A stretch of DNA of 12,195 nt from Fimbriiglobus sp. (GTDB taxonomy: Bacteria; Planctomycetota; Planctomycetia; Gemmatales; Gemmataceae), in NCBI GenBank assembly GCA_025352585.1, contig JANXTD010000821.1:1-12195 (forward strand), in the 5' to 3' direction. Positions 6,277 through 12,195 of the stretch are shown piece after piece (within the stretch, counting starts at the first letter, position 1; each line of letters starts with the position of its first letter). The notes beneath the pieces were generated by a model. The model ran no database searches and was not told the origin of the DNA. It saw nothing but the letters and a program-made list of their open reading frames with translations. Position numbers and translations under genes: made by a program.

Positions 6277-7269
6277 ATGAAACGCCCCCTCCTTTTGATC
6301 ACCCTGGGCGACGTGGCCGGGGTCGGCCCGGAGATCGTCGCCCGCGCCTGGCCCAAGCTCTTCGAGGCCGCGCGGCCGGTCGTCGTCGGCGACCCCGCCA
6401 GCCTCCGCGCGGCCCTGCGACTCGTCGGCAACGCGGTCAAGTTGCAGGTCGTCGATTCGGTCGCCCAGGCCGAGCCGGAAATCGACGCCATGCCGGTGCT
6501 CAAGGGCACCCTGCGCGACCTTACCGGCGTCAAGCCGGGCGTGTTAAGTGCCGAGGCCGGCGGCGCGGCGTACGACTTCCTCGTGAAGGCCATCGACCTC
6601 ACCCTCGCCGGCGACGCGGCCGGGATCGTGACCTGCCCGCTGCACAAGGAAGGGCTGCACGCCGCCGGCATTCGGCTGCCCGGCCACACGGAAATCCTGG
6701 CCGAGCGCACCAAGGCGGCGACGCACGCCATGCTCCTCTACGACGACAGCCTGCCCTTGGCCGTCGCCCACGTCACGCTACACACGGCCCTGCGCGACAC
6801 GCCGGCCGGGGTCACGACGCAGACGGTGCTCGACAAGATTCGCCTCCTGCGCGACATCCTGCCGCGACTGACCGGCCGGCCGGCGCGGATCGGCGTGAGC
6901 GCCTTGAACCCCCACGCCGGCGACGGCGGGCTGTTCGGCGACGAGGAGACGCGGGTGATCCTGCCGGCGATCGAGTCAGCGCACCGCGAGGGGATCGACG
7001 CCTCGGGGCCGTGGCCGGCCGACGCGATCTTCCTGCCGCACAACCGCGTGAAGTTCGACGGCATCGTCGCAATGTACCACGACCAGGGCCACATCGCCAT
7101 GAAGCTGCTGGGCGGCCGGCGGGCGGTCAACGTCACGGCCGGGCTGCCGATCGTGCGCACGAGCGTGGCGCACGGCACCGCCTACGACATCGCCGGCCTC
7201 GGCATCGCCGACGAGTCGAGCCTGGTCGCCGCCGTCCGCGTCGCGGCGCTGCTGGCGGCGAGCCGGTAA
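6277..7269 (+). CDS. pdxA: PdxA-family dehydrogenase (4-hydroxythreonine-4-phosphate dehydrogenase or PdxA2)
   Basis: PdxA oxidises 4-phosphohydroxy-L-threonine with NAD in the DXP-dependent pathway to pyridoxal 5'-phosphate; it is a cytoplasmic, metal-dependent dimer. The 330 residues match family length. Visible motifs are ITLGDVAGVGPEIV (8-21, usually GDPAGIGPE), PLHKEG (121-126), the substrate-binding GHTE (136-139), SALNPHAGDGGLFGDEE (208-224), GPWPADAIF (244-252), MYHDQGHIAMK (266-276) and PIVRTSVAHGTAYDIAG (291-307). By alignment with E. coli PdxA, the metal ligands are His169, His213 and His268, all present. The DQGHIAMK and AYDIAG segments also resemble PdxA2, which acts on 4-phospho-D-threonate or erythronate, but no DUF1537 kinase partner is adjacent. 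Vitamin B6 synthesis is therefore the default call, and PdxA2 remains possible. Confidence 0.9.
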   Translation: MKRPLLLITLGDVAGVGPEIVARAWPKLFEAARPVVVGDPASLRAALRLVGNAVKLQVVDSVAQAEPEIDAMPVLKGTLRDLTGVKPGVLSAEAGGAAYDFLVKAIDLTLAGDAAGIVTCPLHKEGLHAAGIRLPGHTEILAERTKAATHAMLLYDDSLPLAVAHVTLHTALRDTPAGVTTQTVLDKIRLLRDILPRLTGRPARIGVSALNPHAGDGGLFGDEETRVILPAIESAHREGIDASGPWPADAIFLPHNRVKFDGIVAMYHDQGHIAMKLLGGRRAVNVTAGLPIVRTSVAHGTAYDIAGLGIADESSLVAAVRVAALLAASR

Positions 7270-7271
7270 AA

Positions 7272-7312
7272 TCGCGATTCCGTCGCGAACCGTCGGCCGG
7301 ACGGACTAAACT
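7272..7312 (+). promoter_or_regulatory. Intergenic hairpins and -10-like box before the 178-residue gene
   Basis: The 95-base gap after pdxA has two copies of the palindrome TCGCGA (7272-7277 and 7283-7288), then a small hairpin CCGTC-GGCCG-GACGG (7290-7304), then TAAACT (7307-7312), a possible -10 that lies 52 bases before the TTG start. No matching -35 is evident. The hairpins may end the pdxA transcript. Confidence 0.25.
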
Positions 7313-7364
7313 GGCGTTGCCGTCTCGGTACTGACTTCGACTGACCCCGCCCCGAGGACACCCC

Positions 7365-7901
7365 TTGGCCACCCCCCTGACCGACGCCGTCGCCGCGGTC
7401 CACGACATCCTCACGCCGCTGACCCCCGACGAGCGCCGCAAGGTCGTGCGGGCAGCGCTGACGCTGCTCGACGACGACATCAGCCCCGCCGCGCTCGCGC
7501 CGGGTGCCGACCGGCTCACCGGGGGCGACGACGACTTGCCGGCGGCGGCGTCGGCGTGGGCCAAGAAGTACGGCGTCGATGTCGAGCGGCTGCACAAGCT
7601 GTTCCACTTCGACCACGGCCGCGTGACCTGCATCGAGCTGCCGCGCGCCGGCCGCACCAAGCGCGAGGACGTGCTGAACACGTACCTTCTCCAAGGCGTC
7701 GCGTCGCTGTTGAGCGGCAACGACGGCGGCTTCAGCGACGACGACGCCCGCAAGCTGTGCGAGCACTTCGGCTGCTACGACTCGTCGAACCACGCCAAGG
7801 CTTTGGGCGACTTCGGCAGCAACCTTGCCGGCTCGAAGTCGTCCGGCTGGAAGCTGACGGCCCCCGGCCTGGCGACCGCCGCGACGCTCGTGAAGTCGTA
7901 G
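7365..7901 (+). CDS. Protein of unknown function, 178 residues
   Basis: I do not recognise this protein. No signal peptide or membrane helix is visible, so it is probably cytoplasmic. Residues 5-36 form a helical segment (AVHDILTPLTPDERRKVVRA). An acidic linker follows (about 36-58, ending GGDDD). Residues 60-178 look like a compact helical domain with short conserved-looking pieces: WAKKYGVDVERLHKLFHFDHGRV (65-87, in two helices), GRTKREDVLNTYLLQGVASLL (96-116), CEHFGCYDSSNHAKAL (132-147) and GWKLTAPGL (161-169). This arrangement suggests a winged-helix-like or other small regulatory fold, but that is speculation. The start is TTG at 7365 with CGAGG seven bases upstream; no ATG or GTG lies near. 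The gene lies between pdxA and manA in the same direction. Confidence 0.78.
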   Translation: MATPLTDAVAAVHDILTPLTPDERRKVVRAALTLLDDDISPAALAPGADRLTGGDDDLPAAASAWAKKYGVDVERLHKLFHFDHGRVTCIELPRAGRTKREDVLNTYLLQGVASLLSGNDGGFSDDDARKLCEHFGCYDSSNHAKALGDFGSNLAGSKSSGWKLTAPGLATAATLVKS

Positions 7902-7930
7902 CGGCTCCGCCGCTCGCCGTGCCTGCGGCG
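7900..7930 (+). terminator. Tandem small hairpins after the 178-residue gene
   Basis: AGCGGC-TCC-GCCGCT (7900-7914) overlaps the stop codon, and CGCCG-TGCCTG-CGGCG (7915-7930) follows immediately. No T tract is present. They may reduce read-through into manA or simply reflect GC-rich sequence. Confidence 0.25.
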
Positions 7931-7962
7931 CAGCATCGATCCCCCTGATTGGAGTCCGCCCC

Positions 7963-8925
7963 GTGGACCTGCTGACCTTCGAGCCGATCGCCAAGTCGAT
8001 GCTGTGGGGCGGCGCGCGGCTGCCCGACTTCCTCGGCGTCCCGCTCCCGACCCCCGAAGGCGGGCCGGTCGGCGAGGCGTGGGTGCTCAGCGATGTCGAG
8101 GGCAGCCAGAGCCGCGTCGCCGCGGGGCCGCACCGCGGGCGGACGTTTCGCGAACTGATCGCCGAGTTCCCGCGCGAACTCTTCGGCGACGCCGCGCCCG
8201 CCGACGGCAAGTTCCCGCTGCTGTTGAAGTTCATCGACGCGCGCCAGGAACTCTCCGTGCAGGTCCACCCCGACGACGGCGCGGCGGTCGCGCACAAGGG
8301 GCCGGGGCACCGCGGCAAGACCGAGGCGTGGGTCGTTTTGGAGGCCGCGCCGGACAGCCGCATCTACGCCGGCTTCCGGCCGGGCGTTACTGCCGCCGAC
8401 TTCCACGCCGCGATGGCCGCCGGCACCACCCCCGACACGCTGCACAGCTTCATCCCGCGCCCCGGCGACGTGGTGTTCCTCGAAGCGGGGACGGTCCACG
8501 CCATCGGCGCGAACGTGCTCCTCTTTGAAGTGCAACAGACCTCGGACATCACCTACCGCCTGTACGACTGGAACCGCACCGACGCGAAGACCGGCCGGCC
8601 CCGCGAACTGCACGTCGGGCGCGGGCTGGCGTGCGCCAACTTTGCCGCCGGGCCGTGCCACCCCGTGACCGGGACGCCGTCGCCCGGCGGCCGCGAGTCG
8701 CTGATCGACTGCGAGCACTTCACGCTGAGCCGCACCGTGACGAGCGGGGCGACGCTCGCCAACGCGGCCTGTCGGGTGCTCGTGGTCGCGGCGGGGCGGG
8801 GCACGCTCAACGGCTTGGCCGTCGGGCCGGGGGCGACCGTGCTGGTGCCGGCTTGCGTCGGCGAAGTCGTCATCGTCGCCGACGAGACGTTGACCCTTTT
8901 GGACTGCGGGCTGGGCACGCCGTGA
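7963..8925 (+). CDS. manA: Class I mannose-6-phosphate isomerase
   Basis: This zinc enzyme interconverts mannose 6-phosphate and fructose 6-phosphate, supplying mannose for GDP-sugars or allowing mannose use. The 320 residues match the short bacterial class I (Bacillus ManA-like) form. Zinc ligands are visible as Gln100 and His102 in SVQVHPDD (98-105), Glu121 in GKTEAWVV (118-125) and His179 in EAGTVHAIG (174-182). Other signatures are the N-terminal KSMLWGG (11-17), FPLLLKFIDARQELS (84-98) and FEVQQTSDITYRLYDWNR (188-205), which holds the active-site arginine. The C-terminal 70 residues form a second cupin-like region. The start is GTG at 7963 with GGAG eight bases upstream. Its TGA overlaps the GTG of the next gene by four bases, suggesting coupled translation. 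Confidence 0.94.
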   Translation: MDLLTFEPIAKSMLWGGARLPDFLGVPLPTPEGGPVGEAWVLSDVEGSQSRVAAGPHRGRTFRELIAEFPRELFGDAAPADGKFPLLLKFIDARQELSVQVHPDDGAAVAHKGPGHRGKTEAWVVLEAAPDSRIYAGFRPGVTAADFHAAMAAGTTPDTLHSFIPRPGDVVFLEAGTVHAIGANVLLFEVQQTSDITYRLYDWNRTDAKTGRPRELHVGRGLACANFAAGPCHPVTGTPSPGGRESLIDCEHFTLSRTVTSGATLANAACRVLVVAAGRGTLNGLAVGPGATVLVPACVGEVVIVADETLTLLDCGLGTP

Positions 8926-9617
8926 CGTTACGCGAACTCGACTGGAACGCCGACCTCGGCGAGGGGTCGCCGCACGACGCCGCGCTGATGGCGGCCGTGA
9001 CGAGCGTCAACGTCGCCTGCGGGGCGCACGCCGGCGACCCCGGTTTGATCCGCCGCACGCTCGAACTGGCGAAGCGGCACGGCGTCGCGGTCGGGGCGCA
9101 CCCCGGCTACTTCGACCGCGCGCACTTCGGCCGTCGCGAACTCGACCTGCCGCCGGGCGAACTCGCGGCGCAGTTGCAGTACCAACTCGGCGGCCTGCTC
9201 GCACTCGCCCGGACGGCCGGGGTCGCGGTGACTTATTTGAAGCCGCACGGGGCGCTGTACCACCAGGCCGGCCGCGACCCGGCGGTGGCGCGGATCGTGG
9301 CCGCCGCGGCGCTGCTCAACGGCCTGGGCCTGGTGGGGCCGCCGGGGTCGGCGTTGCAGGCGGCCGCGAGGTCGCTGCGGGTGCCGTACGCCCGCGAGGG
9401 CTTCGCCGACCGCGGCTACCGGCCGGACGGCACGCTGGTGCCGCGCGGCGAGCCGGGGGACGTGATCGTCGACCCGGCGGCGGCGGCGGCGCAAGTGGCC
9501 CGGCTGACCGCGTCCGGCACCGTGGACACGGTGTGCGTCCACGGCGACCACCCCGGCGTGGCGGAATTCGTGGCGGCCGTCCGCGTGCTCCTGAGTGCGG
9601 ACGGCCGACCGCGTTAA
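8922..9617 (+). CDS. pxpA: LamB/YcsF family protein, 5-oxoprolinase subunit A
   Basis: PxpA works with PxpB and PxpC to cleave 5-oxoproline to glutamate using ATP. The 231 residues carry the family signatures: DWNADLGEG (7-15), SVNVACGAHAGDP (28-40), VAVGAHPGYFDRAHFGRREL (55-74), YLKPHGALYHQA (105-116), REGFADRGYRPDGTLVPRG (158-176) and VCVHGDHPGV (204-213). It is about 15-20 residues shorter than typical family members, mainly at the ends. The GTG start at 8922 overlaps the manA stop (GTGA), and the family N-terminus begins within seven residues, which supports this start. pxpB and pxpC do not follow: the next gene is an unrelated regulator. The subunit may work with partners encoded elsewhere or have a different role. 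Confidence 0.92.
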   Translation: MTLRELDWNADLGEGSPHDAALMAAVTSVNVACGAHAGDPGLIRRTLELAKRHGVAVGAHPGYFDRAHFGRRELDLPPGELAAQLQYQLGGLLALARTAGVAVTYLKPHGALYHQAGRDPAVARIVAAAALLNGLGLVGPPGSALQAAARSLRVPYAREGFADRGYRPDGTLVPRGEPGDVIVDPAAAAAQVARLTASGTVDTVCVHGDHPGVAEFVAAVRVLLSADGRPR

Positions 9618-9687
9618 CTTGCGCCGGTTGTGCGGGGCAATTTTCGGGTTCGGGCGGACGATTCACGACTCGGACTGAATCGGCCGA

Positions 9688-9721
9688 CGCCGGCCGAGAA
9701 AGTTCCGCGAAACGGCCGGCG
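9688..9721 (+). promoter_or_regulatory. 9-bp inverted repeat between pxpA and the HD-GYP gene
   Basis: CGCCGGCCG (9688-9696) and CGGCCGGCG (9713-9721) are perfect reverse complements around a 16-base AT-richer loop. The repeat lies 70 bases after the pxpA stop and just upstream of the candidate -10 at 9750. It could be a rho-independent-type stem lacking a T tract, or an operator for the HD-GYP gene. Confidence 0.35.
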
Positions 9722-9749
9722 ACTCGCTGGCGTTCGCGCCCGGTCCTGC

Positions 9750-9755
9750 CATAAT
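9750..9755 (+). promoter_or_regulatory. Candidate -10 box of the HD-GYP gene
   Basis: CATAAT matches five of six bases of the -10 consensus and is one of the few AT-rich hexamers in this gap. It lies 59 bases before the preferred GTG start at 9815. The region 16-17 bases upstream (CTGGCG, TGGCGT) is a poor -35. Confidence 0.35.
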
Positions 9756-9814
9756 CGGCGATAAGACGACGCGTGGTCGGAATCTCGCAACCGACCTTTT
9801 TCAGGGTGGCCCCG

Positions 9815-11500
9815 GTGAAACGCATCCTCCGCCTCCGCGGCATTAGTGGCCCGACCAAGGGCCGCGTCTGGGAGTCCGACACGATCTTGCGCGCCGGCCG
9901 GCTCGCCACGCTCGAAATCGTCCTCGACGACACCTCCGTGAGCCGTAAGCACGCCGAGGTGACCTGCAACGCCGAGGGGCTGTGGTTCGTCCGCGACAAC
10001 GAGAGCACCAACGGCACCTACGTCAACGGCGCGCGGGTCGGCCGCGGCGACCACCCGGTCAAGGCCCGCGACGTGGTGCAGTTCGGCAAGGTCGCGATGC
10101 TCGCCGAGTTGATCGACGCGACCGCCGAGGGCCCGCCGTCGGACCAGCTGGTCGTCGCCGCCTCGATGAAGGGGGCCTCCGACGGCGAGGGGCTGCGGCA
10201 CATCGCCTTCGACAGCAACAACATGCCGAGGGCCGGCGACCAACTGTTGGCCCTGCTGCGGGCCGGCCACCACCTCGGCCACCTCGAGCACGAGGACGAC
10301 CTGCTCGACAGCATCCTGAACGACTGCGTGAGTGTGCTCGACGCCCAGCGCGGGGCGATCGTCTTGGCCGAAGGCGAGCCGGTCCCCAACGCGCCGGGCC
10401 TGGCCGGCAGCCCCGAGCCGAAGATGCGTATCCGCGCCCTGTCGGTGGGCCGCGGCGAGTCGAAGGGCCGCTTCCACTTCAGCAAGCGCCTCACCCAGCG
10501 CTGCTTCGCCAAGGGCGAGTCGGTGCTGTTCTGCAACGTCCTCGACGAGGGCGACCTGACGCACAGCATCTCCGACGGCCAGATGACCTCGGTGATGTGC
10601 GTGCTGCTGCGGACGCCGCGCAAGAAGCTCGGCGTCTTGCACGTCGACCGCGGCCCCGGCCAGCCGCCGTTCACCAAGGACGACCTGCTGCTCGCCGACG
10701 CCCTGGCCGCGCACGTCTCCGCCGGGATCGAGTGTTCGCACCTGCTCAAGAAGCAGCGCGACATGTTCCTGCGGACCATCACGATGCTCGCGCAGATGGT
10801 CGAGTTGCGCGACGAGTACACCGGCGGGCACACGCAGCGCGTCACCCGCTACGCGCTGCTGATCGCGGAGCGGTTGGGGCTGGCCGAGGAGGAGATCGAG
10901 CTGCTCAAGCTCGGCACGCCGCTGCACGACATCGGCAAGATCGGCATCAGCGACGAGATCTTGCAGGCCCCGCGTCGGCTCACGCCGGCCGAGTTCGCGA
11001 TCATGCAGACGCACACGACGATGGGGGCGGACTACCTCAAGGGCGTGCCGGAGTTGGCCCCGGTGCTGCCGATCGTGCGCTCCCACCACGAGCGCTGGGA
11101 CGGCACCGGCTACCCGGAGCGGCTGGCCAAGGAGGCGATCCCGCTGTTGGCCCGCATCGTGGCCGTGGCCGACGCCTTCGACGCCATGACCAGTCAGCGG
11201 CCTTACCACGACAAGAAGCGCGGCCGCACCGCGGCGGACGCCTTCGCCGAGGTCGCGTTGCAGTCGGGGCGGCAGTTCGACCCGCTGTGCGCCGAGGCGT
11301 TCCTGGCGATCCGCGACCAGGTGACCGGCATCATGGACCAGATCTCGTCCGAGACCGGCAGCAGCCTGCCGACGATCGAGGGGCTGCAAGCCTTGCCGCC
11401 CGGCGCGGCCACGATGCGGACCGCCGCCGACTCGGTCGCGGAGTTCGGCAGCGCGATCGAACTCTGCCCGCTGACGCAGACGCGGCCCTACCCCGGCTAA
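9815..11500 (+). CDS. FHA-GAF-HD-GYP signalling protein, probable cyclic di-GMP phosphodiesterase
   Basis: A cytoplasmic three-domain regulator of 561 residues. Residues 1-95 are an FHA domain, which binds phosphothreonine: Gly28-Arg29, SRKH (43-46) and ESTNGTYVNG (63-72) are intact. Residues about 150-305 are a GAF-type sensor domain (AIVLAEG, FAKGESVLFCNVL, KKLGVLHVDR). Residues 315-505 are an HD-GYP domain with GGHTQRVTRYA (337-347), the metal-binding HDIGK (371-375) and HHERWDGTGYP (424-434), then ADAFDAMTSQRPY (452-464). All key residues for hydrolysing cyclic di-GMP are present. The GTG at 9815 is preferred because CAGGG lies eight bases upstream and the FHA strand begins at once (VKRILRLRG). 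A GTG at 9773 would add 14 residues and is possible. A Ser/Thr kinase gene follows 26 bases downstream, a likely partner. Confidence 0.92.
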   Translation: MKRILRLRGISGPTKGRVWESDTILRAGRLATLEIVLDDTSVSRKHAEVTCNAEGLWFVRDNESTNGTYVNGARVGRGDHPVKARDVVQFGKVAMLAELIDATAEGPPSDQLVVAASMKGASDGEGLRHIAFDSNNMPRAGDQLLALLRAGHHLGHLEHEDDLLDSILNDCVSVLDAQRGAIVLAEGEPVPNAPGLAGSPEPKMRIRALSVGRGESKGRFHFSKRLTQRCFAKGESVLFCNVLDEGDLTHSISDGQMTSVMCVLLRTPRKKLGVLHVDRGPGQPPFTKDDLLLADALAAHVSAGIECSHLLKKQRDMFLRTITMLAQMVELRDEYTGGHTQRVTRYALLIAERLGLAEEEIELLKLGTPLHDIGKIGISDEILQAPRRLTPAEFAIMQTHTTMGADYLKGVPELAPVLPIVRSHHERWDGTGYPERLAKEAIPLLARIVAVADAFDAMTSQRPYHDKKRGRTAADAFAEVALQSGRQFDPLCAEAFLAIRDQVTGIMDQISSETGSSLPTIEGLQALPPGAATMRTAADSVAEFGSAIELCPLTQTRPYPG

Positions 11501-11526
11501 GCCCCGCCGACCCCCCGAGACGCCCC

Positions 11527-12195
11527 ATGCCCCCGGCCCCCGTTACCGAGACGCCCGCGACGGTCGGCGCGCCGGAACTCGGGGCCGTCCTGCGCCAGCT
11601 CGTCGCCGCCGGCGTGGTCCCGGCCGACGCCTGGGAGGCGATCGGCCCGGCCGCCCGCGACCGCCTCGCCGCGTTGAACGGCCTACGGGATCTCGCCAAC
11701 GCGCTGCTCGCCGCACGGCTGCTGAGCGTCTACCAGGCGGCCCGCGTCCGCTCGGGCGTGGCCAACGGCCTCGTGTTGGGCAGCTACCGCCTGCTGGAGA
11801 AGGTCGGCTCCGGCGGTATGGGGGTGGTATTCCGGGCCGAGCACGTCACCTTGCGCACGCCCGCCGCGGTCAAGGCGCTGTACGTGGACGGGGCGAAGAA
11901 CCGCCGGAGTGTGGAGCGCTTCTTCCTGGAGGTCCGGGCGATCCGCACCCTGCGGCACCCCAACGTCATCGCCTACCTCGACGCCGGCGAGGCGGCCGGG
12001 GCGGGGCCGGACGGCCAGGCGGTGCCGTACCTCGTCATGGAGTACCTGCCCGGCCGCAACCTCGACGACCTCGTGACGCAGGAAGGCCCGCTGCCGCTCG
12101 CGCGGGCCTGCCAGATGGCCCACCAGATCGCCGACGCGCTGACGGAGGCGCACCGCCAGGGCCTCGTCCACCGCGACATCAAGCCGTCGAACATC
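11527..12195 (+). CDS. Hanks-type Ser/Thr protein kinase, N-terminal part (cut by window end)
   Basis: The first 223 residues of a eukaryotic-like Ser/Thr kinase; the frame is still open at the window edge. Residues 1-86 are a helical N-terminal extension ending in LLAARLLSVYQAARVRSGVA (60-79) and GLVLGSYRLL (81-90), a layout common in planctomycete kinases. The kinase domain starts near 87. Its ATP loop is VGSGGMGVVF (93-102), the ATP-anchoring lysine is Lys116 in AAVKAL, the helix C glutamate is probably Glu135, the hinge is VMEYLPG (170-176), and the catalytic loop begins HRDIKPSN (215-222) with Asp217 as the proton acceptor. All are intact, so an active kinase is expected. The ATG at 11527 has only a weak GAG upstream, 26 bases after the HD-GYP stop, consistent with cotranscription. 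A C-terminal membrane or sensor region cannot be seen. Confidence 0.93.
   Translation, partial: MPPAPVTETPATVGAPELGAVLRQLVAAGVVPADAWEAIGPAARDRLAALNGLRDLANALLAARLLSVYQAARVRSGVANGLVLGSYRLLEKVGSGGMGVVFRAEHVTLRTPAAVKALYVDGAKNRRSVERFFLEVRAIRTLRHPNVIAYLDAGEAAGAGPDGQAVPYLVMEYLPGRNLDDLVTQEGPLPLARACQMAHQIADALTEAHRQGLVHRDIKPSNI

Noticed and set aside
5550..6731. 393-residue frame on the minus strand
   Set aside because: It runs antisense to the coiled-coil gene and pdxA and has no recognisable domain; the plus-strand PdxA motifs are decisive.
7182..8718. Long minus-strand frames across the 178-residue gene, manA and pdxA
   Set aside because: They are shadows in GC-rich DNA, with Arg/Ala/Gly-rich low-complexity translations, opposite strongly supported enzymes.
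9614..11389. 591-residue minus-strand frame opposite the HD-GYP gene
   Set aside because: It is fully antisense to intact FHA, GAF and HD-GYP motifs and shows no domain of its own.
1..12195. CRISPR array, insertion sequence, prophage or defence island
   Set aside because: No regularly spaced repeats, transposase, integrase or defence-type genes were seen; the genes are housekeeping, exported or signalling proteins.

Overview
The window is a GC-rich chromosomal segment whose gene content points to a planctomycete, most likely Gemmataceae or a relative. This is inferred from several features: a Hanks-type kinase with a long N-terminal extension, an FHA-GAF-HD-GYP regulator, an exported HEAT-repeat protein, a proline-rich LysM membrane protein directly behind rsmH, and very high GC that leaves long open antisense frames. 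No mobile element, CRISPR array, rRNA, phage gene or restriction/defence gene was recognised.

Layout. Bases 1-151 hold no gene but contain a pair of inverted palindromic hairpins resembling a REP/BIME element. Four protein genes and one tRNA follow on the minus strand. Reading from right to left they are rsmH (5553-4681), a proline-rich membrane protein with LysM-like domains 17 bases behind it (4663-3050), tRNA-Cys(GCA) with its own promoter and hairpin terminator (2935-2865), an exported kelch-like propeller protein (2733-1708), and an exported HEAT-repeat protein (1606-152). From 5730 onward all genes are on the plus strand. They are a small coiled-coil protein, a PdxA-family dehydrogenase, an unrecognised 178-residue protein with a TTG start, a class I mannose-6-phosphate isomerase whose stop overlaps the GTG start of a LamB/YcsF (PxpA) protein, an FHA-GAF-HD-GYP protein, and a Ser/Thr kinase cut by the window end. 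The two gene blocks diverge from 5554-5729.

How the genes may work together. rsmH (16S rRNA m4C1402 methyltransferase) normally begins the division and cell-wall cluster. Here it is followed by a bitopic protein with probable peptidoglycan-binding LysM domains, so this pair may be a remnant of that cluster. The HD-GYP protein and the kinase lie 26 bases apart and probably form a signalling pair: the FHA domain can read phosphothreonine and the HD-GYP domain has the residues to hydrolyse cyclic di-GMP. The manA-pxpA overlap suggests translational coupling, although the two enzymes have no obvious metabolic link. pxpB and pxpC, the usual partners of pxpA, are not beside it.

Nothing seen here amounts to a demonstrated new system. 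The best leads are the rsmH-LysM pair, the FHA/GAF/HD-GYP-kinase pair, the paired palindromes at the left edge, and -10-like boxes exactly six bases before the ATG of both rsmH and pdxA, which suggest leaderless mRNAs.
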